The translations under genes and the position numbers were made by a program. From JAJDAN01 sp046583095 (GTDB taxonomy: Bacteria > Myxococcota_A > UBA9160 > UBA4427): a DNA stretch of 64,000 nucleotides. The DNA lies in assembly GCA_046583095.1 (NCBI GenBank), contig JAYGDB010000008.1:62001-126000 (forward strand), written 5' to 3'. Below are positions 50,907 to 59,690 of this stretch, piece after piece (position 1 is the stretch's first letter; the number at the start of each line of letters is the position of its first letter). A model generated the notes under the pieces. That model saw only the letters and a list, made by a program, of their open reading frames with translations, was not told the DNA's origin and ran no database searches.

Positions 50907-51383
50907 CTACTCGGCGAGCAACTCCTCGCAGACCCCCGCGATCGTGTCGTCTCGATCTTGCTCGAGGACCCGTAGCTGACTTCGGAGTCCGGAGTCGATC
51001 TGGAGTGAACCGTCGTTTTTTGTCGCCAGCAGAGCCTCCAGAGCCGCAACGACGAGGTCGCGTTCGCCCGTATCGAGCAGGAGTGCGAGAAGCGACGGAT
51101 CCTGCGGAGTGCCGATCTCCTCGCAGTAGCCGCGGCAGGCCTGCAAGAAGTCACTGGTTCCGTGGGCGTCGCGCATCGCGTCGGCGAGTTGGCTGCCCTT
51201 CTCGCCGCCCTTGCCCGTCGAAAAGAGCGAGTCGGCGTCGTTCAGGGCCCGGCTTCGGGCGCTCGCCTGTTCCCGCTGAGCACGGCGACCGCGGGGCTCG
51301 TCCGTCCCCACCGTCTCGCCTCGCCGACGCTTGTCGAGTTCGCTGAAGCTGAGCTTGCGACGCTCGTCGCGGTCGTCACTCAT
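50907..51383 (-). CDS. Hypothetical charged protein, 158 residues
   Basis: Starts MSDDRDERRKLSFSELDKRR, a highly charged N-terminus (basic/acidic, probably disordered to about residue 60), followed by a helical C-terminal half rich in Leu (SLLALLLDTGERDLVVAALEAL). The start ATGA overlaps the stop of the TPR lipoprotein gene, so the two are coupled. Lies 68 bp upstream of fur on the same strand. No family recognised; the C-terminal half resembles short HEAT-like helical repeats but this is weak. Confidence 0.75.
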   Translation of the reverse strand: MSDDRDERRKLSFSELDKRRRGETVGTDEPRGRRAQREQASARSRALNDADSLFSTGKGGEKGSQLADAMRDAHGTSDFLQACRGYCEEIGTPQDPSLLALLLDTGERDLVVAALEALLATKNDGSLQIDSGLRSQLRVLEQDRDDTIAGVCEELLAE

Positions 51384-51706
51384 GGTCCACTCACTCGTTC
51401 GATCGCCCGCACCCTCTCCAGGTTGTTGCTTGCCGCATGGTTGTCGCAGTCGAGTTCCACGGCCCGCTCGAAGGACTCTCGGGCAAGCCCGATCCGATCC
51501 GCCTCCAGCTGGGCGATTCCGAGGTGATTGTGAACCTCGGAGGCTTCGGGGACCAGGCGAGCCGCGTGCGAGAGCTCGACGAGGGCCACCTCGATCTCAC
51601 CTCGGTCGAGGGCGGCCGTCCCGCTCTGGTAGAGGCGGGCACCGCGCCAGGCACTGCAGCCGAGCAGGCCGGCGGCGAGAACGACCGTAGCGAGCCAATG
51701 CGTCAC
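51380..51706 (-). CDS. Small TPR lipoprotein
   Basis: 108 residues. LATVVLAAGLLGC is a lipobox with Cys at about residue 17. Two TPR-type helix pairs follow: YQSGTAALDRGEIEVALVELSHA and EVHNHLGIAQLEADRIGLARESFERAVELD. TPR lipoproteins act as scaffolds in envelope assembly. Coupled with the charged 158-residue protein (ATGA overlap), both upstream of fur. A MATE gene lies 200 bp away in the opposite direction; the intervening stretch holds no gene that I can support. Confidence 0.75.
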   Translation of the reverse strand: MTHWLATVVLAAGLLGCSAWRGARLYQSGTAALDRGEIEVALVELSHAARLVPEASEVHNHLGIAQLEADRIGLARESFERAVELDCDNHAASNNLERVRAIERVSGP

Positions 51707-51906
51707 ATGTTAAGAATGGCGCATTGGAGGACGCCCCGCGTGGCTGGCATCGAACTCGTCATTATCGGCGTGAGAATACGGCCCCGTAACATGCGTCCGG
51801 CCGCCTGACTCCGATCCCGCGCGTCGCCACCCGGTGAGTCGAGCAACCGCGGACGACCCAGGTCCACGGCAACCCTGCCCCTCGTCCGTCCCACCCGAGA
51901 TCTCTC

Positions 51907-53310
51907 ATGAGCAGCACGAATCAGCCCATCCCGCCCCCCGCGAGCACCGCACCCTCGTTGCCCCCGGTCGCCGGATCGCTGGCAGCGCCCGGTGGGGTTC
52001 GCGAGGTCCTGGTGCTCGCCTTCCCGGTGATCCTGACGCAGATCTCCATGACCGCGATGGGAATCGTCGACTCGGCGATGGTCGGCAGCCTCGGTGCAAC
52101 GGAGCTCGGCGCCGTGGGCTTCGGCGGCATCTGGCTGTGGACCTTCGTGTCCTTCTTCGTAGGGACGATGAGCGCTGTCCAGACCTTCGTATCCCAGCGA
52201 GAGGGTGCCGGCGCGTCCAGTGAGTGCGGCGCCTGGGCGTGGCAGGGCATCTACGCGCTGGCGCCGATGGGGTTGCTGGCCACGGGCATCCTCTATTTCG
52301 GCGCGGAGGACCTGATGCGGCTCCTGGGCCCCTCGGAGGAACTCCAACCGCTTGCCACGAGCTACGTGTCGGTCCGTTCGCTGGGAATCCTCGGGGTGCT
52401 CGGCGCGGTAGCGGTGAGCTCGTTCTTCCGCGGCATCGGTGACACCAAGACGCCCCTGTACGCGACGCTCATCGCGAACACCGCGAACGTGGTGCTCGAC
52501 TACGGGCTCATCTTCGGCGAGCTCGGCCTGCCTCGGCTCGGCGTGACGGGAGCGGGCGCCGCGACGGCGATCGCCGAGTGGATCTACCTGGCGGCGATGA
52601 TCCTTCCCTTCCTCCGGCCCCTCATCCGCCAGCGCTACCACACCACCCGTCGAACCCCGAGGCCGAGCGACATCCGCCGCCTGCTGCGGACCGGCGCCCC
52701 GATCGGCGGCCAGTGGTGGCTCGAGATGGTCTCATTCGCGGCGTTCACCACCCTCGTGGCGAGGATGGGCGACGCCTCGATGGCCGCGAGCCAGGTCTTC
52801 GTGGCGCTGCTCTCGATCTCGTTCATGCAGGCAACCGGACTCGCCACCGCGGTCCAGACCCTGGTCGGCCAGTACATCGGTTCGGAGCAGCACGTGTACG
52901 CCGAAAAATCGTTCCGGTCCGGACTGAAGCTCGCGGTCTTCCTCGCCGGAGGCATCGCGATCCTCTTCTACTCCGTACCCGAGCTGCTGGTAGGCATCTT
53001 CACGGACGATCCAGAGGTGATTCGGCTCGGCGTGCCTCTGATCCTGCTCGGTGCGTTGTTCCAGTTCTTCGACGCCTTCGGAATCGTCGCGGACGGGGCC
53101 TTGCGCGGAGCCGGTGACACACGCTGGCCGTTCGTGATCCGCTTCGCCTTGGGGTGGCTGGTCTTCCTCCCGCTGGCCTACTGGATGGGGATCGTGCTGG
53201 AAGGCGGCCTCAGCTGGGCCTGGGCGGCTGGCGTCATCGAAGTCTCGCTGCTCTCGATGGCCCTCATCTGGCGCTTCCGCTCGGGCGCCTGGAGACACAT
53301 CGTGATCTAG
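51907..53310 (+). CDS. MATE family efflux transporter
   Basis: 467 residues, about twelve helices. REVLVLAFPVILTQISMTAMG at helix 1, FGGIWLWTFVSFFVGTMSAVQTFV, then RLLGPSEELQPLATSYVSV and GAVAVSSFFRGIGDTKTP, the internal repeat TGLATAVQTLVGQYIGSEQ. Matches the NorM/DinF-type MATE family (Na+ or H+ coupled drug or cation antiport). Substrate unknown. ATG preceded by a weak SD (GAGATCTC). Convergent with the EEP gene, 59 bp apart. Confidence 0.93.
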   Translation: MSSTNQPIPPPASTAPSLPPVAGSLAAPGGVREVLVLAFPVILTQISMTAMGIVDSAMVGSLGATELGAVGFGGIWLWTFVSFFVGTMSAVQTFVSQREGAGASSECGAWAWQGIYALAPMGLLATGILYFGAEDLMRLLGPSEELQPLATSYVSVRSLGILGVLGAVAVSSFFRGIGDTKTPLYATLIANTANVVLDYGLIFGELGLPRLGVTGAGAATAIAEWIYLAAMILPFLRPLIRQRYHTTRRTPRPSDIRRLLRTGAPIGGQWWLEMVSFAAFTTLVARMGDASMAASQVFVALLSISFMQATGLATAVQTLVGQYIGSEQHVYAEKSFRSGLKLAVFLAGGIAILFYSVPELLVGIFTDDPEVIRLGVPLILLGALFQFFDAFGIVADGALRGAGDTRWPFVIRFALGWLVFLPLAYWMGIVLEGGLSWAWAAGVIEVSLLSMALIWRFRSGAWRHIVI

Positions 53311-53369
53311 CAGCGTGAGCTGCGACGGCTCGCCATCCCGCGAAGATTCGCTGCTCGCGGCGTTGGCGG

Positions 53370-54293
53370 CTAGATGTCGTCGGGCTGCCGGCTCGAAGCC
53401 GGGACGTCGAGGTGTGCGACCACCGGCAGGTGGTCCGACGCCCGACGCGAGGCAGGCGTGTCGTGTGCCGCAACCGAGAGGATCTTCGCGCGATGCGCGT
53501 AGACCCGGTCGAGGGCGAACAGGGGCGCAGCCGCGGGGAACGTCATCGGCCAGTCGAAGTTGTGGTGACGCTCCATCACGTCCGTCAGCTGCTGGGTGGC
53601 CTTGCACTGACGCCACGTGTTCATGTCGCCGAGCAACACCGCGGGACCGGCCTGGAGCTGCGGGTGCTGAAGCAGTGATGTGACCTGGCGCCGGCGTGTG
53701 CGATCGACCAGCGAGAGGTGCGTCGCGACGACCGCGAGCCCGCTGGCAGCTCCGCTGAACTGCACGGCGAGAGCCCCTCGTCGCTCGATGCGCGAGAACG
53801 AGATGTCGATCACCGAGACCGCGGTCACGGGGAAGCGCGAGAGAATTGCGTTCCCGAGCTGACCTCGGCGATGCTGACGCGTCACCGCGAATGTGAGGTG
53901 CAACCCGAGCGACTCTGCGATGGCCGAGAGCGGACACTCCCCCTGTTCCGGGCGTAGCACCTCCTGCAGCGCGATCACATCCGCACCGAGTTCCGAGATG
54001 ACGTAACCCGCCCGGGTGGGATCCGGCTTCTTTCGGCCGTTCATGCCGGTCCAGCGATGAACGTTGTAGCTGGCGACCTTGATGCGCGTTCCCATGCGTC
54101 TTCGTGTAATCGGCTCGCGGGGCGCCCGAACCAAGGCCAAATACGGCAGGGGCAACGCAGCCGCGCGCTGGGCGACCTTCGAGCGAAATCGCGGGGCGAG
54201 GGCACGGTTCATCGAGGCGCGGGCGTTCGCGACGCCGACGCGGCTCGCCTGCCGAACTTTCTGGCGGGCCGTGCTTCTTCTGCTCTTGGCCAA
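53370..54293 (-). CDS. Endonuclease/exonuclease/phosphatase (EEP) family protein
   Basis: 307 residues. After about 65 basic residues (RQKVRQASRVGVANARAS..., perhaps an unstructured extension or wrong start; MGTRIKVASYNVHRWTG is a later start) the EEP motifs appear: VASYNVHRW, DVIALQEVLRPE with metal Glu, VVATHLSL, LLGDMNTWR, and SDHLPVVAHL with the catalytic His. Such proteins act as phosphodiesterases or nucleases, or on lipid phosphates. Substrate unknown; no signal peptide. Convergent with the MATE gene. Confidence 0.85.
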   Translation of the reverse strand: MAKSRRSTARQKVRQASRVGVANARASMNRALAPRFRSKVAQRAAALPLPYLALVRAPREPITRRRMGTRIKVASYNVHRWTGMNGRKKPDPTRAGYVISELGADVIALQEVLRPEQGECPLSAIAESLGLHLTFAVTRQHRRGQLGNAILSRFPVTAVSVIDISFSRIERRGALAVQFSGAASGLAVVATHLSLVDRTRRRQVTSLLQHPQLQAGPAVLLGDMNTWRQCKATQQLTDVMERHHNFDWPMTFPAAAPLFALDRVYAHRAKILSVAAHDTPASRRASDHLPVVAHLDVPASSRQPDDI

Positions 54294-54647
54294 GCTGGCT
54301 GCCTTCCTGCGGGCGCTGGAGGGAGCGGCGGCAGACAGGATACGGGTTTCTCGCGTTCCAGCGGGAACCCGGCCCCCAAGCGAACCGCCTCACTCCTAGG
54401 GTCCCGTCGGGGCGGGCGGGTTCCACGCGCAGGGACAATCGTTCCCAATCCCCGGAGGGACCGGGGAGGCTCCCCGCCGTGAGCACGCAGGAGTGCCGAC
54501 GAGACCGTGGATTTGCAGGGGTTTCGCTCTTTGCTCACAAGGCCGACCCGGTCCTGGCCGATACACATGGCAGCCCGGACCCACGCGCGCGACTCAGATG
54601 GAGTGCAGTGCGCAACCGGTTCGGACCGCACTCGAGGCTCGGAGCCC
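54294..54647. other. Intergenic region before the aminotransferase
   Basis: 354 bp. A small CCCCGG-AGGGA-CCGGGG hairpin lies at 54450-54466. GTG at 54507 and TTG codons exist in frame but carry no conserved sequence. No tRNA, riboswitch or promoter I can name; CGGAG at 54639-54643 is the likely ribosome site for ATG 54648. Confidence 0.45.
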
Positions 54648-56027
54648 ATGACCAGGAAGAAGTCCTCGTCCCTCAAGCCCGTCATCGAATCCGACAAGGT
54701 CCGCGAAGCTGCACGGGCCCTGATCACAGCCGTGCGGGAGGAGCTCGACAACCGAGCTCTGACTCCCGATGCCTACGCGAAAGCGATCCGAGACATCACC
54801 CGCCTGCGCGGGCGCCCTCTGGTCTACCCGATGATCTCGGGCAGCCGCGGCAAGGGAGCGCGCGTCTTTCTCGCGGACGGCACTCGCAAGCTCGACTTCA
54901 TCTCCGGAATCGGGCAGTACGGCTTCGGCCACAGCGACGACGATCTGCTCGAAACCGCGGTCGCAGCCGCTGCGACGGATGTCGCCTTCCAGGGCCACCT
55001 GCTCCCGGGCCCGGAGTACCTCGGTCTCACGCGGGGCCTGCTCCAGCATGCGGGCGTGAACCTCAAGCACGCCTGGCTCTCACTGTCGGGCTCCATGGCG
55101 AACGAGAACGCCCTCAAGATCATCTTCCAGAAGCACGCGCCAGCGGATCGGATCGTCGTGTTCGAGAACTGCTTCCACGGTCGCACCCTCGCGACAGCCG
55201 AGATGAGCGATCGGCCCGCCTTTCGCGAAGGTCTTCCGCTGCGGGGAAACGTTCTGCAGGTTCCGTTCTACGACCCCGAGCGAGAGGATTCCATCGAGCA
55301 CAGCGTGCTCGCACTCGAACAGCACTTGCAGCGCTACCCGGGCCAGATCGCCGGCATGTGCTTCGAGATCGTGCAGGGCGAGGGCGGCTTCAAGACCGCA
55401 CCGCGGGAGTTCTTCACGGCGCTGATGGAACACTGCCGCGACAATGGCATGGCCGTGTGGGTCGACGAGGTGCAGACCTTTGCGCGCACCGGCGAGCTGT
55501 ATGCATTCCGCACGCTCGACCTCGAGAGCTGGGTGGACGTCGCGACGGTCGGCAAGATCCTGCAGGGGAGCGCCGTTCTCTGCACCAAGGCCTACAACCC
55601 CAAAGCGGGCCTCATCGCAGGCACCTACGCGGGCAGCGCTGTCGGCATGGCTGTCGGGGCACGCATCATCGAACGACTCGAAGAGCAGGGCTACCTGGGC
55701 CTCGACGGCCGGACCGCCGTGCTCGGGCGGCGGATCGAACGGCGCTTCGAGTCCCTGAAGAAGCGCATGCCACGCGCGGTGGGGCAGCGCTCGGGCATCG
55801 GCGCCATGCAGGCCTTCGTGCCGTTCGACGGCTCCCCGGAGATCGCGAAGACCGTCCTGCTCGCCGCATTCGAGGAAGGCCTGATCCTGATGAGCGCCGG
55901 CTCGGACCCGACGAAGATCCGCATGCTGCCGCCCTTGAACACGACCGACGAAGAGCTCGAGGCCTGCTTTACGATTCTCGAGAAAGCCATGCGCCGCGTC
56001 GCGGAGAAGTGCGAGCTGCCGTGTTGA
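54648..56027 (+). CDS. Class III PLP-dependent aminotransferase
   Basis: 459 residues from ATG 54648. PLP-binding motifs are visible: cofactor-binding Asp273 in WVDEVQTFARTG, ring-stacking region LSGSMANENALKI near residue 147, and the likely Schiff-base Lys303 in DVATVGKILQG. The fold is that of acetylornithine/succinylornithine/4-aminobutyrate transaminases. It overlaps the following arginine succinyltransferase-like gene, so succinylornithine (AstC-type) or a related omega-amino acid is a plausible substrate. The catalytic lysine context (VGKILQG) differs from the usual SKxLGGG. Family certain, substrate inferred. Confidence 0.85.
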   Translation: MTRKKSSSLKPVIESDKVREAARALITAVREELDNRALTPDAYAKAIRDITRLRGRPLVYPMISGSRGKGARVFLADGTRKLDFISGIGQYGFGHSDDDLLETAVAAAATDVAFQGHLLPGPEYLGLTRGLLQHAGVNLKHAWLSLSGSMANENALKIIFQKHAPADRIVVFENCFHGRTLATAEMSDRPAFREGLPLRGNVLQVPFYDPEREDSIEHSVLALEQHLQRYPGQIAGMCFEIVQGEGGFKTAPREFFTALMEHCRDNGMAVWVDEVQTFARTGELYAFRTLDLESWVDVATVGKILQGSAVLCTKAYNPKAGLIAGTYAGSAVGMAVGARIIERLEEQGYLGLDGRTAVLGRRIERRFESLKKRMPRAVGQRSGIGAMQAFVPFDGSPEIAKTVLLAAFEEGLILMSAGSDPTKIRMLPPLNTTDEELEACFTILEKAMRRVAEKCELPC

Positions 56028-57043
56028 TCCTGCGCCCCACCCGCAAGCGAGATCTCGACGATCTGGTGGCCCTGGCCGGACAGCTCGACTCGATGAATCT
56101 GCCGAGCGATCGGGACTTCCTCGAATCGCGCATCGAGATGTCACTTCGCAGCTTCGCGGGTGGAACCCGGCAGCAGGGCATCTACGTCTTCGTACTCGAG
56201 GACTCCGAGAACGGCCGCTGCGTGGGCACCTCGGCGATCCTCGCCAAGCATGGCGTTCCGGGAAACCCCTATTACTGGCTCGAGCTCTCGACCGAAGAGC
56301 GGCGCAGCGACCAACTCCGCAAGCACTTCGCGCACACGAAGCTCCGCCTTCGCTCCACCGAGGACGGACCCACCGAGATCGGCGGCCTGATCCTCGAGCC
56401 GGAGTACCGCCGTCACCCCGAGAAGTGCGGCAAGGCGCTCTCGGTTGTGCGCTTCGCCTACATGTCGATCCACCCCGACCGCTTCCAGCGCCAAGTGATC
56501 GCCGAGATGCTCTCGCCCTTCGAGGCATCGGGCGAAAACCTGCTGTGGGAGGCCTTCGGCGCGCATTTCACCGGCATGCCGTTCCGCGAGGCGGATCATC
56601 TGTCCGCGCGCAACAAGCAGTTCATCGCCGATCTCTTCCCGCGGGACCCGGTCTACGCAACGCTCTTTCCGAAGCGCGTGCAGGCGGCGATCGGTCAGAC
56701 GAACGACACCGCGAAGGCCGCCGTCCGGATCCTCGAGAAGGTGGGCTTCCGCAATCTCAATCACGTCGACCCGTTCGACGGGGGTCCCTACTACGGAGCT
56801 GCGCGGGACGCGATCTCGTCTGTCTCCGCGCGGCGGGAACTCGTGCTTCCAAGCAACGAGCCGGAAGAGAGCATCCGCCTCAGCGACGCATCGCTGGTGC
56901 TCGTCTCGGCCGAAGGGCCGAAGGGCTTCCGGGCCACGGTGCTGGGACTGGACGAGGACGGCGCGCCGCGGGTTTCCAAGACCTATCGAGAAGCGCTCGG
57001 CGTCACGGCCGGCGATCGCGTCCACCTGACGCCGCTACCGTGA
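56021..57043 (+). CDS. astA: Arginine N-succinyltransferase (AstA) family protein
   Basis: 340 residues from GTG 56021 (7 bp overlap with the previous stop; TTG 56024 would give the TTGA overlap). Acyltransferase fold: LRPTRKRDLDDLVALAGQL, FVLEDSENGRCVGTSAI, GGLILEPEYRRHPEKCGKAL with the CoA-binding turn, and LLWEAFGAHFTGMPFREADHLSARNKQFI, the AstA hallmark. Transfers succinyl from succinyl-CoA to arginine in the AST catabolic pathway. Only an aminotransferase accompanies it; astB, astD and astE are absent from the window, so the pathway may be split or the acceptor may differ. Confidence 0.88.
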   Translation: MLILRPTRKRDLDDLVALAGQLDSMNLPSDRDFLESRIEMSLRSFAGGTRQQGIYVFVLEDSENGRCVGTSAILAKHGVPGNPYYWLELSTEERRSDQLRKHFAHTKLRLRSTEDGPTEIGGLILEPEYRRHPEKCGKALSVVRFAYMSIHPDRFQRQVIAEMLSPFEASGENLLWEAFGAHFTGMPFREADHLSARNKQFIADLFPRDPVYATLFPKRVQAAIGQTNDTAKAAVRILEKVGFRNLNHVDPFDGGPYYGAARDAISSVSARRELVLPSNEPEESIRLSDASLVLVSAEGPKGFRATVLGLDEDGAPRVSKTYREALGVTAGDRVHLTPLP

Positions 57044-57052
57044 GTGGACGAC

Positions 57053-57877
57053 TCAGGAGCGTGTCGCGTTGGAGTCACGGAGTGTGGCGCTAGCAACAGG
57101 GCGCCTGCGCATCAGTGCCGCCAGCCCGAGGCCGAACAACAAGCCGCTGGCCGGCTCCGGAACCGAGCCCACCACGAAGACACCGGAGCCCGTGGCCTGG
57201 TCCGAGTCGGTCAGGTCGAACGTGAATCGAATGCCGATCGAGCTCGCCACGCTCGGGCCCGGGAAGCTCGACAGCGGCATTCCGAAGCTCGCGCCTGGGC
57301 TCAGGTTGCCACTCGAGAAGGGATCCACGCTGACGTACGCCGAGTCGGTGTAGAGACTCATGAAATCCTCGCCGTCGATCAGCGACGTGTAGAAGGCCGT
57401 GCCCGGCCCCGAGGTGCTGACTGTCGCGCCGTCACCGTCCTGATCGGTGACACCTCCCTGCGCGGAGCCCCCCGTCATCGTGGACGGAGCTCCGATCGGG
57501 CCCGTCGGCAGCGAGAGGGTGAGGGTGAGGGTCTGCTTGCCGGGGAGAAGGCTCGTGATGCTGAAGTTGTGCGCGATGGATGGGTCTTCGTTGGAGCTGC
57601 CACTGAAGTCGCTGAACTGCCAGCGGCCGGTCGACGAGATGTGAGGCGGCAGGTCGCCGAGACCGAAGTTGAACAGCCCATCGGGACCGGGCGTCGGGAT
57701 TTCGAGCTGACCCGTCTGCAGGAGTTCGATCCCCTGGTCATCGACACTGGAGACGGATACGTCGATGCGAAGCGCCTGGAGGGGTGGCGCGAGAAGCGCC
57801 ATCAGGCCGAATCCGAGAGCGGCGCGAAGAACCACACCGCTCCCACGGCGCCCGTGAATGAGGGGGGCAAGAGCCAT
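57053..57877 (-). CDS. PEP-CTERM domain secreted protein
   Basis: 274 residues from ATG 57877 with GGAG just upstream; an earlier frame to 57976 is not needed. Signal peptide after a basic start (MALAPLIHGRRGSG, then a hydrophobic stretch). The middle is Ser/Thr/Gly-rich beta sequence without Cys. The C-terminus shows VPEPAS, a hydrophobic helix and an RRR cluster, the PEP-CTERM sorting signal processed by an exosortase. Such proteins are usually exported and linked to extracellular polysaccharide; no exosortase is in the window. Convergent with astA, 9 bp apart. Confidence 0.85.
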   Translation of the reverse strand: MALAPLIHGRRGSGVVLRAALGFGLMALLAPPLQALRIDVSVSSVDDQGIELLQTGQLEIPTPGPDGLFNFGLGDLPPHISSTGRWQFSDFSGSSNEDPSIAHNFSITSLLPGKQTLTLTLSLPTGPIGAPSTMTGGSAQGGVTDQDGDGATVSTSGPGTAFYTSLIDGEDFMSLYTDSAYVSVDPFSSGNLSPGASFGMPLSSFPGPSVASSIGIRFTFDLTDSDQATGSGVFVVGSVPEPASGLLFGLGLAALMRRRPVASATLRDSNATRS

Positions 57878-58194
57878 ACGAACTCCAGGTATCCAAACCC
57901 GCCATCCGTGGGTGAATGTCCTGCTGCAACAGCTGCGGACGGCGACCCTAACGGACGAAGATGAAGCCAATCTCAACGCGACGATCCGAGTCTTCCGGGG
58001 TGCGCGGAAAGCGAATTCGCCGATCCGGCCAGGTGGGATCGCGCTCTTCAGCGAGCCCTAAAGGAACTGGTCTGAGCTTCCGATCAGTAGAAAGACCACG
58101 GGAAACGGGTCGATCGCCCTATCCGGCGGACGACCTCGATCCCGGAGAGGGGAAGGCCTGCAGCAGATCGCAGGCCTACCGGGGAGAGCAGGAG
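57878..58194. other. Intergenic region before the first response regulator
   Basis: 317 bp between divergent genes. It holds the hairpin listed separately (58154-58177) and the likely promoter of the regulator gene, but no clear -35/-10 pair. An in-frame extension of the regulator from 57961 has no conserved sequence. Confidence 0.45.
58154..58177 (+). promoter_or_regulatory. Leader hairpin upstream of the regulator
   Basis: AGGCCTGC (58154-58161) pairs perfectly with GCAGGCCT (58170-58177) across the 8-nt loop AGCAGATC. It ends 17 bp before ATG 58195, just before the SD GGGGAGAG. May affect translation or be a protein-binding site. No T-run, so not a terminator. Confidence 0.4.
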
Positions 58195-58830
58195 ATGAAT
58201 ACTTCGATCCTGATCGTGGATTCGCAGCAGCTCGTCCGTGAGGGGCTGCGGGCGATCCTCGCGAGCAACAGCGACTTGGAGGTGATCGGAGACGTGGCGG
58301 ATGGCCGCAGCGCCGTCACCCTCGCGAGCCAAGAACAACCGGACGTGGTCATCATCGAGGGCCAGCTGCCCCGACTGTCGGGCATCGAGGCAATCCGCCA
58401 GATCCGCGAAGAAAGCCCCCAGACAGCGTGCATAGTGCTCTGGTCGCTCCAGGGCTCCACACAGGTCCGCCAGGCGTTGCTCGCCGGGGCCGCCGGATTC
58501 GTCTCGAAGGATTCCTCGGCAGAAGATCTCGTCGAAGCGGTCCACACGGTTTGTCAGGGACGCTCGTACCTGGCGCCGACCGTCGCCGACCAGGTGGTGA
58601 ACGCCCTCCGAGCCCCGAACGACGGCAAGAACGGCGAACTGACCCGTCGACAACGCGAGGTGCTGCAGCTGATCGCAGAAGGTCTCTCCACCAAGGAGAT
58701 CGCCCTGGAACTGGGCATCTCGATCAAGACTGCACAGACGCATCGGGCGAAGCTGATGCTCCGTGTTGGTGTTCGAAAGGCCTCCGCACTGGTCCGCTAT
58801 GCGATCCGAGAGGGAATCGTCTCGGCGTGA
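58195..58830 (+). CDS. NarL/FixJ-type response regulator with Glu at the phosphoacceptor site
   Basis: 211 residues. Receiver domain: IVDSQQLVREGL (the usual VDDH second acidic residue is Ser10), the site where Asp normally is phosphorylated reads VVIIEGQLP with Glu55, and Lys105 in FVSKDSS is kept. C-terminal LuxR HTH: LTRRQREVLQLIAEGLSTKEIALELGISIKTAQTHRA. Glu at this place can mimic the phosphorylated state, so the protein may be constitutively active or controlled otherwise (inference). 118 bp upstream of a paralogue with an intact Asp. DNA target unknown. Confidence 0.9.
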   Translation: MNTSILIVDSQQLVREGLRAILASNSDLEVIGDVADGRSAVTLASQEQPDVVIIEGQLPRLSGIEAIRQIREESPQTACIVLWSLQGSTQVRQALLAGAAGFVSKDSSAEDLVEAVHTVCQGRSYLAPTVADQVVNALRAPNDGKNGELTRRQREVLQLIAEGLSTKEIALELGISIKTAQTHRAKLMLRVGVRKASALVRYAIREGIVSA

Positions 58831-58877
58831 TCTGACTCGCCCCGCAAGTTTACTTGCTCTTTGGTCGTTAGTTCACA

Positions 58878-58893
58878 TAGGTAGACCTGCCTA
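58878..58893 (+). promoter_or_regulatory. Candidate LuxR-type operator
   Basis: TAGGTAGACCTGCCTA, an imperfect 16-bp palindrome (12 of 16 positions symmetric), between the two NarL-type regulator genes and 56 bp before the second start. Possible autoregulatory site. Just upstream, GCAAGT-TT-ACTTGC forms a 6-bp inverted repeat followed by TCTTT, which could end the first gene's transcript. Confidence 0.35.
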
Positions 58894-58948
58894 CGTCATT
58901 TCTCTACCCTCGACTCGTCGATCGTTTAGTCTGGGATAAGGGGCACGA

Positions 58949-59596
58949 ATGACGAGCATCCTCTTGGTTGACGATCACGAGCTGCTGCGTGAAGGGCTCG
59001 GGACGATGATCGATTCGAAGGACCAGCTAAACGTCGTCGGACACGCCAACGACGGCCTCGAGGCCATCAACCTCGCGGAGAAGCTGCATCCCGACGTCAC
59101 CGTGATGGACATCCGGCTCCCCCACCTGTCGGGCATCGACGCAACCAGCGAAATCGTCAAGCGAGACCCCGGCGCCAAGGTGATCATCCTCTCGGTTCAC
59201 GAGAAGCAGAGCGTCGTCGAGAACTCGTTTCGCGCCGGAGCCATGGCCTACGTGGTGAAGAGCGCGGGCTCGAATGAGCTCTTCGAAGCCATCGACGCCG
59301 TCTGCCAGGGCAAGTCGTATCTCTCTCCTGCTGTCACCCAGGCCATGCTCGACTCGATCACGACCCACAAGCAGAAACCTGGAGACGGCTCCGCCTTCGC
59401 GTCGCTGACGAAGCGGGAGCGAGAGGTGCTCCAGCAAATCGCCGAGGGCCTAGGCAACAAGGAGATCGCCCAAGCCCTTCAGATCTCGCCCCGAACCGTC
59501 GAGAGCCACCGGGCGAGCCTGATGAAGAAACTCGGCGTCCACAAGGCCTCGGGCTTGGTGCGAATCGCGATCCGCGAGGAGCTCGTCGCGCCCTGA
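58949..59596 (+). CDS. NarL/FixJ-type response regulator
   Basis: 215 residues. Canonical receiver: LLVDDHELLREGL (Asp8, Asp9), phosphoacceptor Asp54 in VMDIRLPHLSG, SVHEKQ, and Lys in VVKSAGS. LuxR-type HTH: LTKREREVLQQIAEGLGNKEIAQALQISPRTVESHRA. Strongly similar to the preceding gene apart from the acceptor residue, so the two arose by duplication. Works as DNA-binding output of a sensor kinase; an orphan kinase lies 2.4 kb downstream but pairing is unproven. Confidence 0.93.
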   Translation: MTSILLVDDHELLREGLGTMIDSKDQLNVVGHANDGLEAINLAEKLHPDVTVMDIRLPHLSGIDATSEIVKRDPGAKVIILSVHEKQSVVENSFRAGAMAYVVKSAGSNELFEAIDAVCQGKSYLSPAVTQAMLDSITTHKQKPGDGSAFASLTKREREVLQQIAEGLGNKEIAQALQISPRTVESHRASLMKKLGVHKASGLVRIAIREELVAP

Positions 59597-59690
59597 CCGA
59601 CGCCTTCGGGTGAACGCCCGAGCCTTGTCGGTAGAATCACCGAGCGACACTTGCACGAAGTGATCCAGGAAAATGCGCTCTTGACTCGAT

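Noticed and set aside
48764..51154. Long extension of the phosphatase lipoprotein through fur
   Set aside because: The conserved protein and lipobox begin at about 50422; upstream sequence belongs to fur in another frame.
54479..57043. One 854-codon frame covering the aminotransferase and AstA region
   Set aside because: Its first two thirds are out of frame with the conserved aminotransferase; only the end (from 56021) is the real astA frame.
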